A DNA stretch of 19,178 nucleotides, from assembly GCA_020631035.1 (NCBI GenBank), contig JAHDIA010000019.1, positions 1 through 19,178 on the forward strand, given 5' to 3'. Numbering within the stretch: position 1 is the first letter of the stretch; each line of letters starts with the position of its first letter. This DNA comes from Chitinophagales bacterium. GTDB lineage: Bacteria > Bacteroidota > Bacteroidia > Chitinophagales > UBA2359. The notes beneath the pieces were generated by a model. It was not told the DNA's origin and ran no database searches. It was given only the letters and a program-made list of their open reading frames with translations. The translations under genes were made by a program, and so were the position numbers. Positions 1 to 7,864 of this stretch are shown here, piece by piece.

Positions 1-863
1 CTGTAAATTTTACCAGCCAATGCTCCAGAAGGTGGAACATAAACGTCGTCTTCCTCATTTGCCTCTTCACATCTTTCTCTACCCAATAGGTAGTTACAAG
101 TCATAATGGCATTAGAAAGATAAACGTCTCCACCTGTGTGGTCTGCATTTTCAAACAAATCAACCACATCATCAGGAGAACCTAAGTCTTTAAAATCTGT
201 TACCAAAACAACTTTGTTGTCATGTGCAATTTTAGACCACTTGGTTAAGATAGCGTTGTTGTTCAAGTGTCCAGGGATGACGAGGATACCGTAGTTTTTA
301 CGAAGATCCAATCTATCGTAATGTTGTTTCAACTCTTCAGAAATGTGATCAATGAACAAAGGATTGTCTAAATCTCTTACTTGCTCTGGATCTGCATTTA
401 CGAAAGTAACGTTTCTAACCTTGTCAGACTCGGTATTTTCAAAATACAAAGCAACAGAACGATAGGCAACTTCCATAGCTCTTGTTTTCTCTAGCGTCAT
501 TTTGAGGTCTTTGTACAAGTTTTCCTCAGCTTTTTTCGCTTTTTCCTTAGAGATGTCTTGCATTTTTGCCATATCGTTGTTGCTTTCCAACAAGTCAATC
601 CAGATTTTCAAACGATTTTCGAGTTCACCTCTTTGCAAGTCCCATTGATCGTCCTCTAAAAAGATGTTTCTTCTAGCTTTTCTTTTAGGGTTGAGGTTAG
701 AAAAACCATCGATGATATTTTCTAGGAAGGCAAAACCTCCAAATTCAATGATTTTATCTAAACCTTCATATGATTTTTTGGCACCTGCAGCTTGTTTTTT
801 CTCTTTGACTGCTGCTTGGGTTTGTTTTTGAGCTTGAGCTTTCGCTTTATTTTCTTGACTCAT
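1..863 (-). CDS. tssC: T6SS contractile sheath large subunit TssC (partial, 3' end cut by window)
   Basis: My translation of the minus strand from the ATG at 863-861 stays open to the left edge, giving 287 codons. The family usually has about 450-500 residues, so the C-terminal third is missing. TssC pairs with TssB to form the contractile tube around Hcp in the cytoplasm. Recognisable parts are an Ala/Lys/Gln-rich N-terminus, then FGGFAFLENIIDGF, a coiled segment around residues 70-105, the hydrophobic NYGILVIPGHLNNNAIL stretch, and near the cut edge VYVPPSGALAGKIY, which matches the conserved VPPSG.xAG region of sheath proteins. It starts 49 bp after the tssB stop, consistent with co-transcription. 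No strong ribosome binding site is visible. The family call is secure because of the motifs and the tssB neighbour. Confidence 0.93.
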   Translation of the reverse strand, partial: MSQENKAKAQAQKQTQAAVKEKKQAAGAKKSYEGLDKIIEFGGFAFLENIIDGFSNLNPKRKARRNIFLEDDQWDLQRGELENRLKIWIDLLESNNDMAKMQDISKEKAKKAEENLYKDLKMTLEKTRAMEVAYRSVALYFENTESDKVRNVTFVNADPEQVRDLDNPLFIDHISEELKQHYDRLDLRKNYGILVIPGHLNNNAILTKWSKIAHDNKVVLVTDFKDLGSPDDVVDLFENADHTGGDVYLSNAIMTCNYLLGRERCEEANEEDDVYVPPSGALAGKIY

Positions 864-912
864 TTTTATATTGTTTTATTTTTTGTTAGATGAAAAAAAT
901 TAATCCTGAATC

Positions 913-1386
913 CTATTCTTCTGCGTCAGGATCTTTTTTAACAGACTCCAATTCTGCAAGTGCTTCTTTTAGGATGCCTACAATAGCAGTTTTGGTATCG
1001 TCACTTTTGAGTGCTTTCATCAAAGCTCTGTTAGCGCCCAACTGCTTGGTAATCTTTTTGTATTGCTCTTTTTCTACATTCAAGCCACTCAAGTGTTTGC
1101 ACTGTTGTACAATTTCTTTAGCTCTAAAGTCAGCAACACTTTTAAATGCCAACTCTTCTTTTTTGGTGATGCCGTCTTCTGTTTCATAAGTAACAGTCAC
1201 TTTCGGCTTAAAATGTTCAAATACAGCCTTAGTTGTTCTCAAATCATACACACATTCAGGAGAGAATGGAGCTTCTTCGGTAAGTTTTTGGACCATAATG
1301 GTTCGGTTAGAGGGGATGTCTTTTATCGCCTCGGTAACATCTAATTTGACTTCGTTACCACCTATGCCATATTCATAAAGTGCCAT
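913..1386 (-). CDS. tssB: T6SS contractile sheath small subunit TssB
   Basis: This 157-residue protein is the small sheath subunit (VipA/TssB), normally about 160-170 residues. It forms heterodimers with TssC that polymerise on the baseplate and contract to drive the Hcp tube outward. The N-terminal beta-rich part (about 1-75, with VTEAIKDIPSNRTIMVQKL) is followed by the family-typical segment FKSVADFRAKEIVQQCKHL near residues 81-99, and a C-terminal helix ending in an acidic tail. The segment corresponds to the VipA F..m.DF.P..v...v..L pattern, although the usual proline is not obvious. It is the first gene of a tssB-tssC pair and is preceded by a 709-bp gap, so it probably has its own promoter. 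No clear Shine-Dalgarno sequence precedes the ATG. Confidence 0.9.
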   Translation of the reverse strand: MALYEYGIGGNEVKLDVTEAIKDIPSNRTIMVQKLTEEAPFSPECVYDLRTTKAVFEHFKPKVTVTYETEDGITKKEELAFKSVADFRAKEIVQQCKHLSGLNVEKEQYKKITKQLGANRALMKALKSDDTKTAIVGILKEALAELESVKKDPDAEE

Positions 1387-1466
1387 AATTAAATTTGTTT
1401 AAAAGTTAAAAAAATCTATTTTATTATTTATTTAATATTTTGCTTTGTCAAACAAAAACCTGTCTT

Positions 1467-1517
1467 AAAGGCATACAATACCTATGCTTGTTAATAAAAA
1501 AACAAGCGTATGGCCTT
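1467..1517. promoter_or_regulatory. Imperfect inverted repeat upstream of tssB
   Basis: The inner arms TATGCTTGTT (1483-1492) and AACAAGCGTA (1501-1510) pair over 10 positions with one T-G wobble around an 8-nt A-rich loop. The flanks AAGGC (1468-1472) and GCCTT (1513-1517) can extend it. It sits 80-130 bp upstream of the tssB start. There is no T-run next to it on the minus strand, so it looks more like an operator or leader structure than a terminator. Function is inferred only from position. Confidence 0.4.
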
Positions 1518-1545
1518 GGAGCCAAAAAAGTTGTTTTTGCCCATA

Positions 1546-1571
1546 TTTATATAGACCATTGACTATATAAA
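1546..1571. promoter_or_regulatory. Perfect 9-bp palindrome upstream of tssB
   Basis: TTTATATAG (1546-1554) and CTATATAAA (1563-1571) are exact reverse complements with an 8-nt spacer. This AT-only symmetry 160-185 bp upstream of tssB could be a regulator binding site or simply a chance product of AT-rich DNA. No run of T follows in either direction, so a terminator is unlikely. Confidence 0.3.
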
Positions 1572-1940
1572 CCCATATTGTTACTATAAAACCAAACTAA
1601 GCATTCCCACTTATAGCCCTTGCAAATCAACGACTTATTTACCAACTAAATGTCATAACCTTTATTCAATAATTGCAAGGGATAAAAATCCACCATATAT
1701 CATCTTTCTAAACTGAATCCACTTTTTCTTCTTTCTAAATTCATTATTATTCGCTGAATAAGAAGTGCCTTTCACGATTAAACATAATCAATCACAAGAT
1801 ACAATTTTTTTATCAAAAAAGCTAAATTCCCACCATCTAATTCAATAATAAATTTACTTTTTTTATTTAGTGAAACGAAAAAAACAACTTGAACCATTTG
1901 ACTTGATATTTTCTGATCTACTAGGTCAAAAATACTCACT

Positions 1941-1954
1941 GTAGCTTTGGCTAC
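1941..1954. repeat. GTAGC-TTTG-GCTAC hairpin downstream of tssR
   Basis: A 5-bp perfect stem with a 4-nt loop lies about 140 bp downstream of the tssR stop. On the plus strand it is followed after seven bases by eight T; on the minus strand by AGTGAG and then a short T-run, so it could act weakly as a terminator for the tssR transcript. The GTAGC..GGCTACG core also occurs in the hairpin just downstream of tssH at 10591-10604. Confidence 0.35.
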
Positions 1955-2095
1955 GATTGCGTTTTTTTTCCTTGTATATCAAAAAATCTCTGCTTTAAAT
2001 TTTGGTCTAACTTATTTTATCCATTTCACTTATTTATTTTCTAACGATATATTCTGTAAAATAATTCATTTTTCACCTGTTAAGTTTTATAATTT

Positions 2096-4564
2096 TCAAG
2101 GAATCAACTTCGTTGGCATATACAAGTATTTAATGTTTTTTACTGGGTGTACATTTCCTTGGTTTTTAATTGGATATTCTTCAATAATTTTAATTTTGTT
2201 TCTGACATCAGCGAGCAACTCTCGCAAAATTTCATTGGGTATTTTTCTTTGTTTTTTGATAAACAACAAAGGAACCGTACTGTATATCTCATCATTGACT
2301 GTCATTCCTGTTCCCATAAACATCAAATTGTCTAAAAACTGTTTTCTAGCTTTGGTTTTGGTACCAAAAGGCTTCCTCAATTCTTTATAAGTTTCCTTAT
2401 AAGATTTATACAATCTTTTACGAAATTTACGATCAATAACAGGCGGCGGATCAGGCACCAATTTTTTTAAATGATTGACACAAGCTTCGTGTTCTTGAGG
2501 ACTCACCAGATAGTAATGTTCAAATACCATACCCAAAGAATCCCCTACCCCATAAAAAGGAATCTGAAAATTATCTTCGTAGGAAGAAGTAGGCAAACTG
2601 TCTAAACCTGCCGCCAACATACTTCGTTCGTTCAACTTTGCCAATAAGCTAGGATGTGTGCGGCTTCGTGTACGCCCAATTCCATCAAAGAATTCTTGCA
2701 AACTACCCTCAATTTCAGTATTGTGTGTGGCAATTTGTAAGATTAATTGTTCAAATATTTTGTCAAACGTATTGGGGTGCAATTTACTATTCATCCGAGG
2801 AAAAGCTACCCCACCTTGATACATACAAGACTCAGGATTGAACATAAAAATGTTTTCAGCCTCATCAACTGTAAAAGCAATACCTGTTTTATAGAACCTA
2901 GAATCTACTATGTATCTTTGTCGGCTCTTGGTAAATTTCTTTCCAACATCATACAACAATGATTTTGCTTTAAATACAAAATTTAGATTGCTATCTGCTC
3001 CTTTGTTTTTCAATTGATAAAAAAGCATTCTGGAAGAAACATCTGCCAAAGTATTTGCCAAACTAACGGTTTGTATTTCGTCATAGTCCGAAGCATTCGC
3101 CCCCACAATGATTAACAGATTGGTTTCTGCTGATTTTTCATTTAGTATTTCAGCTGCTTTTTCAAGGGCCAATTCAAACCCATTTCTCATTGAATCAGTT
3201 GGTGCTTTAGTGTTCGAGTTTTGAGCTACATCTTGAATAAAATCCAACCACTTTGGGAAAGTTCTACTAAATGGTAATGTTTTAGAAATGCTATTTTCAT
3301 TGTAGCAAATTGCCCCTAGCACAGGTGTATACCCTTTGAGTTCATCTTTGTTTAAAATACCATATAATTTTTGCAAACTGTTGGTCAACTGTAAAAGTTC
3401 TGTTTGGAAATCTGGGTTTTCTTCAAGCAACAAAAGAACATTTAGTTTTTTAGATTTCTTTTGTAAATCTTTAAACTCTTTGTAGCTTACAAATTGTCCG
3501 TCTATGTTGATGACTTTATGGGGCGAATGGTCCCAAACTTCAAAAGGCAAATAAGTAGAGTATACATCTTGCTCACTTGGCTTTTCATATTTATTTTGCA
3601 AATTACCATTGAATAAAAACTTGGTATCATTCAAATTGTATAAATATTGCTCAAGAGCAAGTATTGAATCTGGCATAAACCCACTTTCATAATCTTTTGC
3701 TGATTCTTGTTGATCAAAAAAGGTTTCATAATTCCTTATAAATTGATTCTCATCATTGGGGTCCTCTGTTGCTGGAATTAAAATTTGTTGTTGTCCAATT
3801 GGCAACAAACATTTTTTATTTATCCAACCATAAATAGAACTTAAATCATCAGGATTAAAATTGGGCGTATAACCAATGAGTACTTTTTCCTTGTCTTCAC
3901 TTTCTTTGTAAATGTAAACAATGTCTTTTAAGTTTGGAACCGTCGCTTCTACTACCATTTGATTTGCCAAGTCAGGCTCTTGGTACAAAACAACTGTATC
4001 CCCTTTGATCCATTTGTCACGATTGACCAAGCAATCGGGATCACCTAACTCCAATATGTACCGCAATGGCTTCATATTTTGAGTAGACAAATAAGCCTTG
4101 GAGTTCAACAACAATCTAGATTCATGAATCCATCCAATATACTCTACTCCTTTAATATCAGCAAATCTGTATCTTTTTTCTTTTTTTAATATTGATGCTA
4201 GCAATCCCTTTCTTGGAGGCAATAACGATGGATCGTATTTGACCAATTCCAAAAAACCATTTTTTTCATCAATGACATAAAATGAATCTAAAAAACCCAC
4301 TTTCTTATTGGGGTATTGTGCATAAGCATCTTTATAAGATACATTTTCACCTCTGTCTGAAAAAACAACTCGGTACTCTTTGGTTTTTTTGTTTGTAAAT
4401 TTATTTTCTATAAAACCATCTTCAGTTGGAAAACTGTATTTCTCTTTGGTTTTACAAACCTTCGTTAATTTATTTACCTGCCCCCAAATCTGTATACTAC
4501 TAACAGATGAGATCAGTAACAAACAAACCATTGGGTAAAAATATAATTTAAGCCTGGCAAACAT
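2096..4564 (-). CDS. tssR: T6SS subtype iii exported protein TssR
   Basis: The 822-residue product matches the position, size and general make-up of TssR, one of the components specific to the Bacteroidota T6SS (subtype iii). A hydrophobic N-terminus (about 9-28, ending near WGQ) looks like a signal peptide, so the protein probably acts in the periplasm with the TssN-Q envelope complex. Two segments ending in GWIHESRLLL (144-153) and YGWINKKCLLP (245-255) look like SH3-type folds. Residues about 373-545 alternate hydrophobic strands and helices like a von Willebrand A domain (LNVLLLLEENPDF at 374, LLIIVGANASD at 483), but the usual DxSxS metal site is absent. It follows the PKD lipoprotein gene by 32 bp. 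The identity rests on synteny plus architecture; the domain reading is mine and unverified. Confidence 0.8.
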   Translation of the reverse strand: MFARLKLYFYPMVCLLLISSVSSIQIWGQVNKLTKVCKTKEKYSFPTEDGFIENKFTNKKTKEYRVVFSDRGENVSYKDAYAQYPNKKVGFLDSFYVIDEKNGFLELVKYDPSLLPPRKGLLASILKKEKRYRFADIKGVEYIGWIHESRLLLNSKAYLSTQNMKPLRYILELGDPDCLVNRDKWIKGDTVVLYQEPDLANQMVVEATVPNLKDIVYIYKESEDKEKVLIGYTPNFNPDDLSSIYGWINKKCLLPIGQQQILIPATEDPNDENQFIRNYETFFDQQESAKDYESGFMPDSILALEQYLYNLNDTKFLFNGNLQNKYEKPSEQDVYSTYLPFEVWDHSPHKVINIDGQFVSYKEFKDLQKKSKKLNVLLLLEENPDFQTELLQLTNSLQKLYGILNKDELKGYTPVLGAICYNENSISKTLPFSRTFPKWLDFIQDVAQNSNTKAPTDSMRNGFELALEKAAEILNEKSAETNLLIIVGANASDYDEIQTVSLANTLADVSSRMLFYQLKNKGADSNLNFVFKAKSLLYDVGKKFTKSRQRYIVDSRFYKTGIAFTVDEAENIFMFNPESCMYQGGVAFPRMNSKLHPNTFDKIFEQLILQIATHNTEIEGSLQEFFDGIGRTRSRTHPSLLAKLNERSMLAAGLDSLPTSSYEDNFQIPFYGVGDSLGMVFEHYYLVSPQEHEACVNHLKKLVPDPPPVIDRKFRKRLYKSYKETYKELRKPFGTKTKARKQFLDNLMFMGTGMTVNDEIYSTVPLLFIKKQRKIPNEILRELLADVRNKIKIIEEYPIKNQGNVHPVKNIKYLYMPTKLIP

Positions 4565-4596
4565 TTTATTTAGTTTTTAGGTTTTATTTTTAAAAT

Positions 4597-5631
4597 TTAA
4601 AATCCTCCTGCGGGCACTTCTGTCACCTCAATTCTAGTAATACATTCTGTTGTATCAATCACCACTTCTTGTATACTTAGGCTTTCATCTGCTTTGCTAT
4701 ATAAATGATGAATTCCTTGACAATAACTCAAAAAATCATTATAAGTAGAAGAATTAATTACCACAACCAACTCTTCCAAATCACAAATATATTTTTCAAC
4801 GATATAGTTTTTTTCAGAGAAAAAAGTATTAGAATCATATATAGGTGCATCTGCAATGGCTTGTAAATGTTTTTTAATGTCATCAGCATATAATTGCAGT
4901 GTATCTATTGTGTCCGTCACTTCTTGTATTACTTCAAACTGTGGCAGTATTTTTATTTGATGTTTTACAGGATATTCTGATAAGTTTGTGGTCACTTTGA
5001 TGGTATAGATTCCTTCGTCTCTATATTTGTGTACGACCTGTGCCGTATTTTCACTACTGATCAATCCAGGTTCTTCACCAAACTCCCATGACCATTCACC
5101 CACTCCTGTCCCGTGCGCTCTAAAAACCAAATCTGTATTGACATAGCCTTCAACAGGGCCAAAAATTTTGACCAAAGTATCCCTAGGTGATGGCTTAATG
5201 ATTTGACGAACTTTCAATACTTTTTCTTGTACTATTTTGTCATCTAGAAAAAGTGAGACCAAGTACTTTCCTTTTTCTGGGTATTGATATTTCACCGAAT
5301 CTCCTCGACCATCTCCACCATCTCCAAATTCCCATTCAAAACTCTCAGGATTTGTCAAACCAACAGCTCCTCTAAGTTCAAAAAGCAACTCTTCTCCTAT
5401 CTCATATATTCCATTCCCATTATCATCAGTTATTTCAAAATCAATATTGGAGTCAATATTGTATTTATCATTTTCCTGATTATTTTTTTTTGTTTTACTG
5501 TCCTTTGTTTGTATGCCTATTTCTTCCTCCTCTTTTTCTACTTCTTCTTCCGTTTCTCCTTCACTACAGGCAAACAGCATACAAAACATCATAGAACACA
5601 AAAAAGCCAATATATATTTTGATTTTAACAT
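4597..5631 (-). CDS. tssQ: PKD-domain lipoprotein in the TssQ position of the T6SS operon
   Basis: The 344-residue protein starts with a lipoprotein signal peptide; the lipobox LFAC puts the acylated cysteine at residue 22. It is followed by an extreme acidic tether (ten Glu in residues 24-37) and a Lys/Asn-rich linker. Two PKD-type beta-sandwich domains follow, marked by WEFGDG (100-105) and WEFG (182-185), each with a late K-Y...G.Y segment. The last ~110 residues are mainly helical and end in AGGF. In T6SS subtype iii the gene between tssP and tssR encodes the lipoprotein TssQ, which is why I use that symbol; the PKD domains may be a lineage addition. An acidic stretch right after the lipid cysteine resembles the surface-export signal of Bacteroidota lipoproteins, so an outer-surface location is possible. 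It starts 29 bp after tssP. Confidence 0.75.
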   Translation of the reverse strand: MLKSKYILAFLCSMMFCMLFACSEGETEEEVEKEEEEIGIQTKDSKTKKNNQENDKYNIDSNIDFEITDDNGNGIYEIGEELLFELRGAVGLTNPESFEWEFGDGGDGRGDSVKYQYPEKGKYLVSLFLDDKIVQEKVLKVRQIIKPSPRDTLVKIFGPVEGYVNTDLVFRAHGTGVGEWSWEFGEEPGLISSENTAQVVHKYRDEGIYTIKVTTNLSEYPVKHQIKILPQFEVIQEVTDTIDTLQLYADDIKKHLQAIADAPIYDSNTFFSEKNYIVEKYICDLEELVVVINSSTYNDFLSYCQGIHHLYSKADESLSIQEVVIDTTECITRIEVTEVPAGGF

Positions 5632-5660
5632 AGTTGCATCGTTAATTATTTGGTTGATAG

Positions 5661-6173
5661 TTAATAAGGCGCTCTAGGAATATCCCCAACATTGGCTGTA
5701 CATATATTCAAGTCTTCAGTAACTTGTTGAAGGTTTGCCTTATATGCTGCAAGTGCCTCTCTTGTTTCATAGTGTACCAAAAGAATATTTGCTGCCATTT
5801 TGTTGTAGCGAGTACCTTGTAATCTTTTGGAATTATTATTGTCTTTCTTGACCTTGTTTATATCGCTTCTTAAATCCTCTACTTTTTGTACTTGTTTGAT
5901 AGACAAATCCAGTCCTACAATGCGATTGTGAATTTGTTTGACAAAGCCCTTGAGTTTGTTTTGATGTGCAAAAATCATTTTATATTCTGACATCAACTCT
6001 AGCATTTCGTTATTTTCCTTCATTGATGGCAATGCATAAAGGCTCAAACAAATAGCAGGTATCATCAAGACCATAAAAAGGAAATACCCACCTCTAAAAC
6101 CCCATCTCCATCTTCTTACTTCTTGAGCATCCTTTAAATTATTGACTTCTTTTATTTCAGTTTTTTGTACCAT
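5661..6173 (-). CDS. tssP: T6SS subtype iii membrane component TssP
   Basis: I place the start at the ATG at 6173-6171 (170 residues, MVQKTEIKEV) because AAAGGA lies about 12 bases upstream. A longer frame reaches an ATG at 6227, but it would add 18 very basic residues and a 71-bp overlap with tssO. The product has a short cytoplasmic N-terminus with RRWRWGFRGG, one membrane helix at about residues 32-50 and a helical periplasmic domain to the end. This is the layout expected for TssP, a Bacteroidota-specific part of the envelope complex that replaces TssJ/L/M. The gene overlaps the end of tssO by 17 bp, suggesting translational coupling. The C-terminal pattern (Tyr-Lys, Leu-Asn-Ile-Cys) resembles that of TssO. 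Identity rests on synteny and topology. Confidence 0.72.
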   Translation of the reverse strand: MVQKTEIKEVNNLKDAQEVRRWRWGFRGGYFLFMVLMIPAICLSLYALPSMKENNEMLELMSEYKMIFAHQNKLKGFVKQIHNRIVGLDLSIKQVQKVEDLRSDINKVKKDNNNSKRLQGTRYNKMAANILLVHYETREALAAYKANLQQVTEDLNICTANVGDIPRAPY

Positions 6174-6666
6174 TTTTTTTCTTTTTTCCTTTATTTTTAT
6201 TGTTTGCTTCGGCATAAAGATCTTCACATATTCTCAACTGTTTAAAAGTCTTATCATATTCTTGCTCCACCAAACGTGTAGTATCTAGTACTGTTTGAAC
6301 TTCTTTTGCTTCTTTTAAAATATAATTGTACGGAGAGCCTTTTTCTCTTGTAAGATCATAGTTAAGTGCATTGTCTATAGTTTTGCTAATCAATTTCTGT
6401 GTTCTCCGATATTGATCCTCATTCATTTCTTCTATCATTAACTTATTACATAAAGTAAGTACAGTATCTACTTTTTCTCCTACACTTGCCTGTTCTGCAT
6501 ATTTATCTTTATCAATCTTGTATTGTTTTTTTATGTATCGAGTGTGTTCTCTGGCTGTCTTACTAAACAATACTGTTCCAATTAAAGACATTAAAACAAC
6601 AGGTACAAATGCCATAAAAAATTTAAAAATGGCACTTCTTCTTTCTTTAAAATTTAATGGTTTCAT
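6157..6666 (-). CDS. tssO: T6SS subtype iii membrane component TssO
   Basis: The 169-residue protein has a basic N-terminus (MKPLNFKERR), a single membrane helix at about 14-34, and a helical, charged periplasmic domain ending in a Lys/Asn-rich tail (NNKNKGKKKKNGTKN). This is the expected shape of TssO, which with TssN, TssP, TssQ and TssR forms the envelope-spanning complex of the Bacteroidota T6SS. The gene begins 21 bp after tssK and its end overlaps the tssP start. Its periplasmic part ends in QEYDKTFKQLRICEDLY, a pattern loosely shared with TssP. No enzymatic motif is seen, and the symbol depends on gene order. Confidence 0.72.
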   Translation of the reverse strand: MKPLNFKERRSAIFKFFMAFVPVVLMSLIGTVLFSKTAREHTRYIKKQYKIDKDKYAEQASVGEKVDTVLTLCNKLMIEEMNEDQYRRTQKLISKTIDNALNYDLTREKGSPYNYILKEAKEVQTVLDTTRLVEQEYDKTFKQLRICEDLYAEANNKNKGKKKKNGTKN

Positions 6667-6687
6667 AACAGCTTATTTTTATTAGGG

Positions 6688-7842
6688 TTAGTCTAACAAA
6701 CTCCATCTCTTTTCTATTTTCTTGTTGCTTTGCTGCACTTCTTCTCGAATAACAATATTGTTCTTTCTTTGTCCTACATACTCCAACTGACTCAATTTTT
6801 GCCACAACAATAAAAGTGTATTTAAAAAATTCTGGATAGATTCCAAGGAATTAGGAATATTGGTATGTTCATAATTCAAATCCATTAACTCGCCCAATAC
6901 TGATTCAAAATCAACAGGTCTAACATTTTCCCATTCGTGATAGTATTGTAGCAATTCTTCCTTTTCTTTATCTGGTGTTTGTATCAAGAAAGTGTTGATT
7001 TTATTGGCAAGCATCGAAATTTTATTGACAAATTCTATTGGCGGTTTCCCAATCAAAACTTGTTTGAACTCAAAAATATTTAGTGCTATAAAATCGAGTA
7101 TTTCAGTACAAATGCCACAAGTATTTTTAGCTAATTTGTTGTTTACTGGGTTTCCAAAGCTATTGCTTCGAATAATGGTAATACAACACCTTTTTAACTC
7201 TTCCAATCTTTGAACAGTAGCTTTCAAAAACTTTTTGAGTTGCTCATGGCTTTCCATAGTGGTACAAGGTGGGATATAGGAGTCATCCCATATAAAGTTT
7301 CCATTTTCCCAATTTAGCTCCCCTATTACAAATTGAAATGTACCTATAAAATGACTATTCGTTTTATTACGGGGCATTAGTTGCAAGCTAACTTCTGGGT
7401 AACTATTGGGGTGTCTCAATGGTATCTCCTCAGGATCTGGGGTACCAATGGGAATGTTTTTAAATGGATTGATATTGATAAGAACATAATAGTAAGCATT
7501 AGATAACTCATCCATTTCTGAAGCAGAAACAGACAATCTAGGATTGCTTTCTCCATATAGTTCTGGCGTATAAATAATTCGAGTTCCATTGGCAGTTACT
7601 CCATTACAAGACTCCAATTCCAATTCAAAGTGACTGGAAGATTGTCCACTTGACTTTACAGATAGTGACTCTTGCATTTTTTCTAAAGGAGGCATCAAAC
7701 CATAATTATATGAATTCAGTGATGTAGAGGATGCATCTCTAATGATGTCTCTAAAATGCAAGTCGTTAGATGAAAAATGGCTTTGTGCCAGTTTCATTCC
7801 ATCCACCCAGTTGACTGCAAAATGTTTTATATTGGTTCTCAT
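6688..7842 (-). CDS. tssK: T6SS baseplate-membrane adaptor TssK
   Basis: TssK is the trimeric cytoplasmic adaptor that connects the TssE-F-G wedges to the membrane complex and often recruits the distribution machinery. The N-terminus AVNWVDGMKLAQSHF (about 9-23) followed by DLHFRDIIRD and NSYNYGL corresponds to the conserved W.eG..l..qHF...d.y and ..yGl pattern of the family. The central part (about 95-200) is beta-rich with repeated Pro and Asn, and the C-terminal ~180 residues are helical. At 384 residues it is a little shorter than the 440-450 typical of proteobacterial TssK, with the difference probably in the C-terminal receptor-like domain. It is 22 bp from tssN and 21 bp from tssO, so clearly within the operon. 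Confidence 0.87.
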   Translation of the reverse strand: MRTNIKHFAVNWVDGMKLAQSHFSSNDLHFRDIIRDASSTSLNSYNYGLMPPLEKMQESLSVKSSGQSSSHFELELESCNGVTANGTRIIYTPELYGESNPRLSVSASEMDELSNAYYYVLININPFKNIPIGTPDPEEIPLRHPNSYPEVSLQLMPRNKTNSHFIGTFQFVIGELNWENGNFIWDDSYIPPCTTMESHEQLKKFLKATVQRLEELKRCCITIIRSNSFGNPVNNKLAKNTCGICTEILDFIALNIFEFKQVLIGKPPIEFVNKISMLANKINTFLIQTPDKEKEELLQYYHEWENVRPVDFESVLGELMDLNYEHTNIPNSLESIQNFLNTLLLLWQKLSQLEYVGQRKNNIVIREEVQQSNKKIEKRWSLLD

Positions 7843-7864
7843 TTTTTATTCTTTTTTTATTTAT

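Larger units (their letters stand above)
1387..2095. other. Intergenic region between tssR and tssB
   Basis: There is no convincing gene here. The stretch is very AT-rich and holds the upstream region of tssB at its left side and the end of the tssR transcript at its right side. Three inverted repeats stand out (1467-1517, 1546-1571, 1941-1954), listed separately. A TAnnTTTG-like element on the minus strand (complement of 1927-1934, TATTTTTG) lacks a matching TTTG box at the right distance, so I do not call it a promoter. An open frame on the plus strand starting at 1947 overlaps the tssR 3' end and is hydrophobic low-complexity translation of AT-rich DNA, so it is probably not a gene. Confidence 0.6.

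Noticed and set aside
1947..2390. 147-codon open frame on the plus strand
   Set aside because: It overlaps the tssR 3' end on the opposite strand; the product is Phe/Ile/Leu-rich translation of AT-rich DNA with no family features.
5661..6227. Longer TssP starting at 6227
   Set aside because: The ATG at 6173 has an AAAGGA site at a workable distance, and the extension would be a basic run overlapping tssO by 71 bp.
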